Source: Thoreauomyces humboldtii
Lineage: Eukaryota > Chytridiomycota > Chytridiomycetes > Spizellomycetales > Powellomycetaceae
Length of the DNA: 11,222 nucleotides
Reading direction: 5' to 3'
Assembly (NCBI GenBank): GCA_027596035.1
Contig: JADGJA010000753.1
Span: forward strand, 1 to 11,222
In this document: positions 8,837-11,222 of the stretch, in pieces
How positions within the stretch are numbered: the first letter of the stretch is position 1
Layout: every line of letters starts with the position of its first letter
Notes under the pieces: generated by a model
Databases searched by the model: none
What the model saw: the letters and a program-made list of their open reading frames with translations, nothing else
Told to the model about the DNA's origin: nothing
Program-made: the position numbers and the translations under genes

Positions 8837-9202
8837 CTACGCGATAAGGATGCTCACGGTTCGACACCTCCTCGACCTCCTCGCCTCCCGGATCGTCTCG
8901 AGACGGAGATGCTGGTACGGAAGGTCTCCGTACGAGGAGGTGGCCAGCGATGGCAGCGACTCGGCGGAGTAAGGTCGACCGGTGGATGCCAAGGGAGGAT
9001 GGGATCTCGACGAGAAGTTCTTGTCGTCGGTGGAAGCGGTGATGGTGCCGTAAGTGGCATGTCGGGTTGGGTGGGAGGCGGGTTTGGAGGTCGGTGATGG
9101 TGGTCGATATGGGTAGGTTTTGCCGTTGACGTTGGCGTTCGAGGACGGATTGGTGATGGGGTAGACGGTGTTGGCGGTATGCTTGTCGGTGCGGAGCCCC
9201 AT
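8837..9202 (-). CDS. Weak candidate: small Ser/Thr/Pro-rich protein, 121 residues
   Basis: An ATG at 9202 opens a 121-codon frame coding a low-complexity protein rich in Ser, Thr, Pro, Asn and Tyr, with an Arg-rich end (REARRSRRCR). No domain, signal peptide or membrane segment is seen. Of the three minus-strand frames open here, this one has the least biased composition, which is the only reason to prefer it. A donor-like GTGAGC near its end could splice it to downstream sequence. It may equally be a chance frame in a region with few stops, so treat it as a hypothesis. Confidence 0.25.
   Translation of the reverse strand: MGLRTDKHTANTVYPITNPSSNANVNGKTYPYRPPSPTSKPASHPTRHATYGTITASTDDKNFSSRSHPPLASTGRPYSAESLPSLATSSYGDLPYQHLRLETIREARRSRRCRTVSILIA
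9064..9082 (+). other. G-quadruplex-type motif
   Basis: Four runs of three guanines (9064-9066, 9069-9071, 9073-9075, 9080-9082) are separated by loops of 2, 1 and 4 bases, matching the G3N1-7 rule. It lies in a G-rich plus strand and C-rich minus strand stretch (about 8985-9100). If the weak minus-strand gene is real, the motif is in its template-complementary (non-coding) strand. Folding is not shown by sequence alone. Confidence 0.5.
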
Positions 9203-10127
9203 CGCTGGTGTAAATGTCTTTGCGGACAGGTAAGATGGGCGTTTTCCCGACAGAGAGCAATAAGTGGGGGAGATGTATTCGAATGCTTCTTTTGCAAGAA
9301 GGAGTCGGACCTGAAGACCGGTATGTGAGGAAGCTTGTGAAAAGCCGCATACGAGTAGTGCCCTTCATGACTGTCCGGGATTGTCAAAGATGCGGTGCAT
9401 CGGGTACCTTCAGGAAAGCTTGGTATTGTCGCCAGCACCTCAAAGGAACCTACGGCTGTCGAGAAGTTGCGGCCGCAGCGACCGCAACGACCGCTCCGCT
9501 GTTGCCCATCGTTGAGATTGTTCTCTCTGCCCCAAAGATCGCTGTGCCAGTTCCATGGTGACCCTGCGGCGGGAAGGACAATCGCTGTGGAAGACGGTTT
9601 TGCGATTGTGTTGGATTCTGCTAGTAAGCCTGTTGCTTTTTTTGGTCATCCTTTCGACTGGTTACACTCGCAAACGGGTAGTCTGGCAAACAGCAACACA
9701 GTCACGCAGGAGAATTGCCGCATGAATGTCCGATTCTCCGCACTACAATGAACAGCAGCTTTTTATTCAACCATCGCCATGACCGCTTAATTGGCCTGCA
9801 ATCGGTAGAGACATCGGCGCGCTCATATGTTAGTGGGACCATGTACAATTCGAGCATCGAACGCCACTAAGGTGTAAGGATGCCGAAATTCTCTCGGGGG
9901 AGGGAGCGAGGCTACGGTGGAGAGCCAAGGAATCGCCGCGTGTACATATATACGGTATCAGACATCTCAGACGACGTCCTGCCCAAACCAAATCCTTCTG
10001 TGGTGAGGAAGTCGGGCCATCATTCCGAAATGTCGATCATCTCACAGCGGAGTCTCAAGCGGGGCTCAGCTTACGACCCCAAACAAGGCGTGAGGTGTAC
10101 CCCAAGGAAACCAGAAACTCTGGGACA

Positions 10128-10180
10128 AAATAACAAAAACAAAACAAAAAATGACGGGAAGATCCACAACAAAAAAACTG
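10128..10180 (+). repeat. A-rich low-complexity run
   Basis: This short stretch is dominated by A with interspersed C and G on the plus strand. It lies about 320 bases before the small membrane-protein gene, followed by a T-rich patch and a C/T-rich leader. It may act as a nucleosome-poor promoter tract. No coding role is supported, although a chance frame crosses it. Confidence 0.4.
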
Positions 10181-10499
10181 GTTGAACAGCAACCTTTTTT
10201 GACATCGGCCCACTTCTCTGGCCTGGCTTGCCTCCTTGCCTCTCGCCTTACCTACCTCGTGTGAGACTGTGAGCCATGGACCGACCGACCCACCCTTCCT
10301 CCTGCGAGATACGACGGCAGGTAGCGCGCAACGGCAGGGCCAATGCAAAAACCGGCGAGGTCATGTTCTTGATATCGTACTGTAATACATTAACTCGCTC
10401 AAGCATCTCTCCCCTCCTCCGCCGTACAGTACATAACCTCGTGCCTTGCCCGGTCCATTCGCCCTCGTAACTCCACGCCAGCGTCCCGTCCAAAGAATC

Positions 10500-10961
10500 A
10501 TGTCCACGAACGATACACCGCCATCTCTCGTTGCGTCGACTTCCTTCCACTTCTCAACTCCCGCTGCCGCTTCCACATTCTACCCCAGCAATGCACCCCT
10601 CTCCTCTGACCTACTGTCCGCGTGGGCGTCCTCGCTCGTAGCGTCGGCACTCATCGTCTGCATCCTGAAGGCCGTCTGCGATCGATGCTTCACCCTTGCC
10701 AGCACCCACATGCCTTCCCCTGCCATCTTCCCGGAACCCGCAGAGACTGCCGCTCCCCCAGCGAAGACGACGGCTCCCGATACTCCCGACATTTCCGAGA
10801 TCGGCGAAGCGGCGCTTGAGGTGAGTCACCGCTGTCCTTCACTTATCGCAGTTCGTAGACGAATCCTCATTCGTCGTGTCGTCCAGAAACCACTTCATCG
10901 AACACTGTCACAAACTGCCCGACGTCGGCCATCCTACAGCTCCCTTGTTGCTCATACATGA
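10500..10961 (+). CDS. Hypothetical small single-pass membrane protein (two exons)
   Basis: I do not recognise this gene. The ATG at 10500 begins a Ser/Thr/Pro-rich N-terminus. A hydrophobic stretch, LLSAWASSLVASALIVCILK (about residues 39-58), follows and is long enough for one membrane helix. It ends in AVCDRCF with two cysteines, then a Pro/Ala/Thr-rich acidic segment ending EIGEAALE. A good donor (GTGAGT at 10821) and an AG at 10885-10886 define a 66-nt intron; exon 2 (10887-10961) adds a basic tail with RTLSQTARRRPSYSS. That gives about 131 residues; without splicing the frame stays open and gives 153. The hydrophobic segment and small size faintly recall Ctr-type copper transporters, but the Met-rich N-terminus and MxxxM signature are not visible, so no function is assigned. 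The C/T-rich leader upstream supports a real start. Confidence 0.48.
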   Translation: MSTNDTPPSLVASTSFHFSTPAAASTFYPSNAPLSSDLLSAWASSLVASALIVCILKAVCDRCFTLASTHMPSPAIFPEPAETAAPPAKTTAPDTPDISEIGEAALEVSHRCPSLIAVRRRILIRRVVQKPLHRTLSQTARRRPSYSSLVAHT

Positions 10962-11222
10962 GAGTCTGAACTACATCCATACCATCGACCCTCCCAAGTT
11001 ACTCCATCGCACGGTTTGCCTTCGCGAACGGCTTTTCATCATGTACATAGCACCACTTTCCAGCACTTACGCATATATCCCATATCGGAATCACAAAAAG
11101 GCTCTTGACAGAGCCACGCCGAGCGCCCCGAACTCACGTAGAAACCTTCAACGCTGAAAGTTTGAAAACCAGGGAGAACGGGGAGAATGCACCAGGGTGC
11201 CTTGGCTCCATGCCATCTACGC
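10962..11222. other. Right-edge stretch, nothing firm
   Basis: This should hold the 3' UTR of the small membrane-protein gene. Plus-strand frames here lack motifs. On the minus strand a frame is open from the window edge to a GTGAGT donor-like site at 11137-11132, so the end of an exon of a gene lying to the right is possible but unproven. Confidence 0.4.

Larger units (their letters stand above)
8509..10499. other. Long stretch without a convincing conserved gene
   Basis: This 2 kb stretch follows the phospholipase D-like gene. It contains several overlapping open frames on the minus strand between about 8850 and 9440, some short plus-strand frames (9214-9561, 9395-9751, 9880-10185), a G-quadruplex-type motif (9064-9082) and an A-rich run (about 10128-10180). 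None of the frames shows a domain I recognise. The part from about 10190 to 10499 is C/T-rich and looks like the promoter and leader of the next plus-strand gene. Confidence 0.5.

Noticed and set aside
9214..9561. Plus-strand frame with CQRCG and later cysteines, resembling a zinc-binding knuckle
   Set aside because: The cysteine spacing fits no family I know, the rest is low in conserved features, and the region has open frames on both strands.
9395..9751. Plus-strand 118-codon frame
   Set aside because: It overlaps other frames in the low-stop region, has no recognisable motif, and its composition varies along its length.
9880..10185. Plus-strand 101-codon frame ending in a Lys/Asn-rich tail
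   Set aside because: The tail is just the A-rich promoter run being translated, and the N-terminal part has no domain.
11132..11222. Minus-strand frame open from the right edge to a GTGAGT donor-like site, perhaps an exon end
   Set aside because: Only about 28 codons are visible, no family motif is present, and another frame is also open there, so it cannot be supported from this window.
1..11222. Possible biosynthetic or mobile-element cluster
   Set aside because: No transposase, reverse transcriptase, terminal repeats, transporter or regulator was found next to the glycosyltransferase or the PLD-like gene. No CRISPR array, rRNA or tRNA was seen.

Overview
The window reads as nuclear DNA of a filamentous or dimorphic fungus, most likely a basidiomycete. 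The evidence is many short spliceosomal introns (about 52-101 nt, GT..AG, often with a CTNAC-like branch site), moderately high GC, and a full cytoplasmic dynein light intermediate chain gene carrying seven introns. The basidiomycete placement is an inference from intron density and codon use, not from a marker gene.

Layout, left to right. (1) 1-232, plus strand: 3' end of SDH2, the iron-sulfur subunit of succinate dehydrogenase, with one intron. (2) 557-2024, minus strand, convergent with SDH2: a complete three-exon GT-B fold glycosyltransferase of family GT4, resembling the plant and algal sulfoquinovosyltransferase SQD2. (3) About 2211-3033, minus strand: a decayed, truncated homoserine dehydrogenase (HOM6-like). 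It has a damaged NAD(P)-binding glycine motif, two frameshifts and no recognisable C-terminal catalytic part. (4) 3338-5731, plus strand, divergent from the pseudogene: an eight-exon dynein light intermediate chain gene with P-loop, GTPase-like core and the C-terminal adaptor-binding helix. (5) 6394-8508, plus strand: a four-exon phospholipase D superfamily enzyme with two HKD motifs. (6) 8509-10499: a 2 kb stretch with no convincing conserved gene. It holds a strand-asymmetric low-stop region, a G-quadruplex-type motif and one weak minus-strand candidate. (7) 10500-10961, plus strand: a small predicted single-pass membrane protein of unknown function. (8) 10962-11222: nothing firm.

These genes do not form an obvious pathway or cluster. 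They cover respiration, lipid or glycan glycosylation, retrograde motor transport and phosphodiester chemistry, and look like ordinary housekeeping neighbours. I did not find an undescribed multi-gene system. The observations most worth checking are the homoserine dehydrogenase relic, the SQD2-like enzyme in a fungus, and the unusual donor choice in dynein light intermediate chain intron 2.
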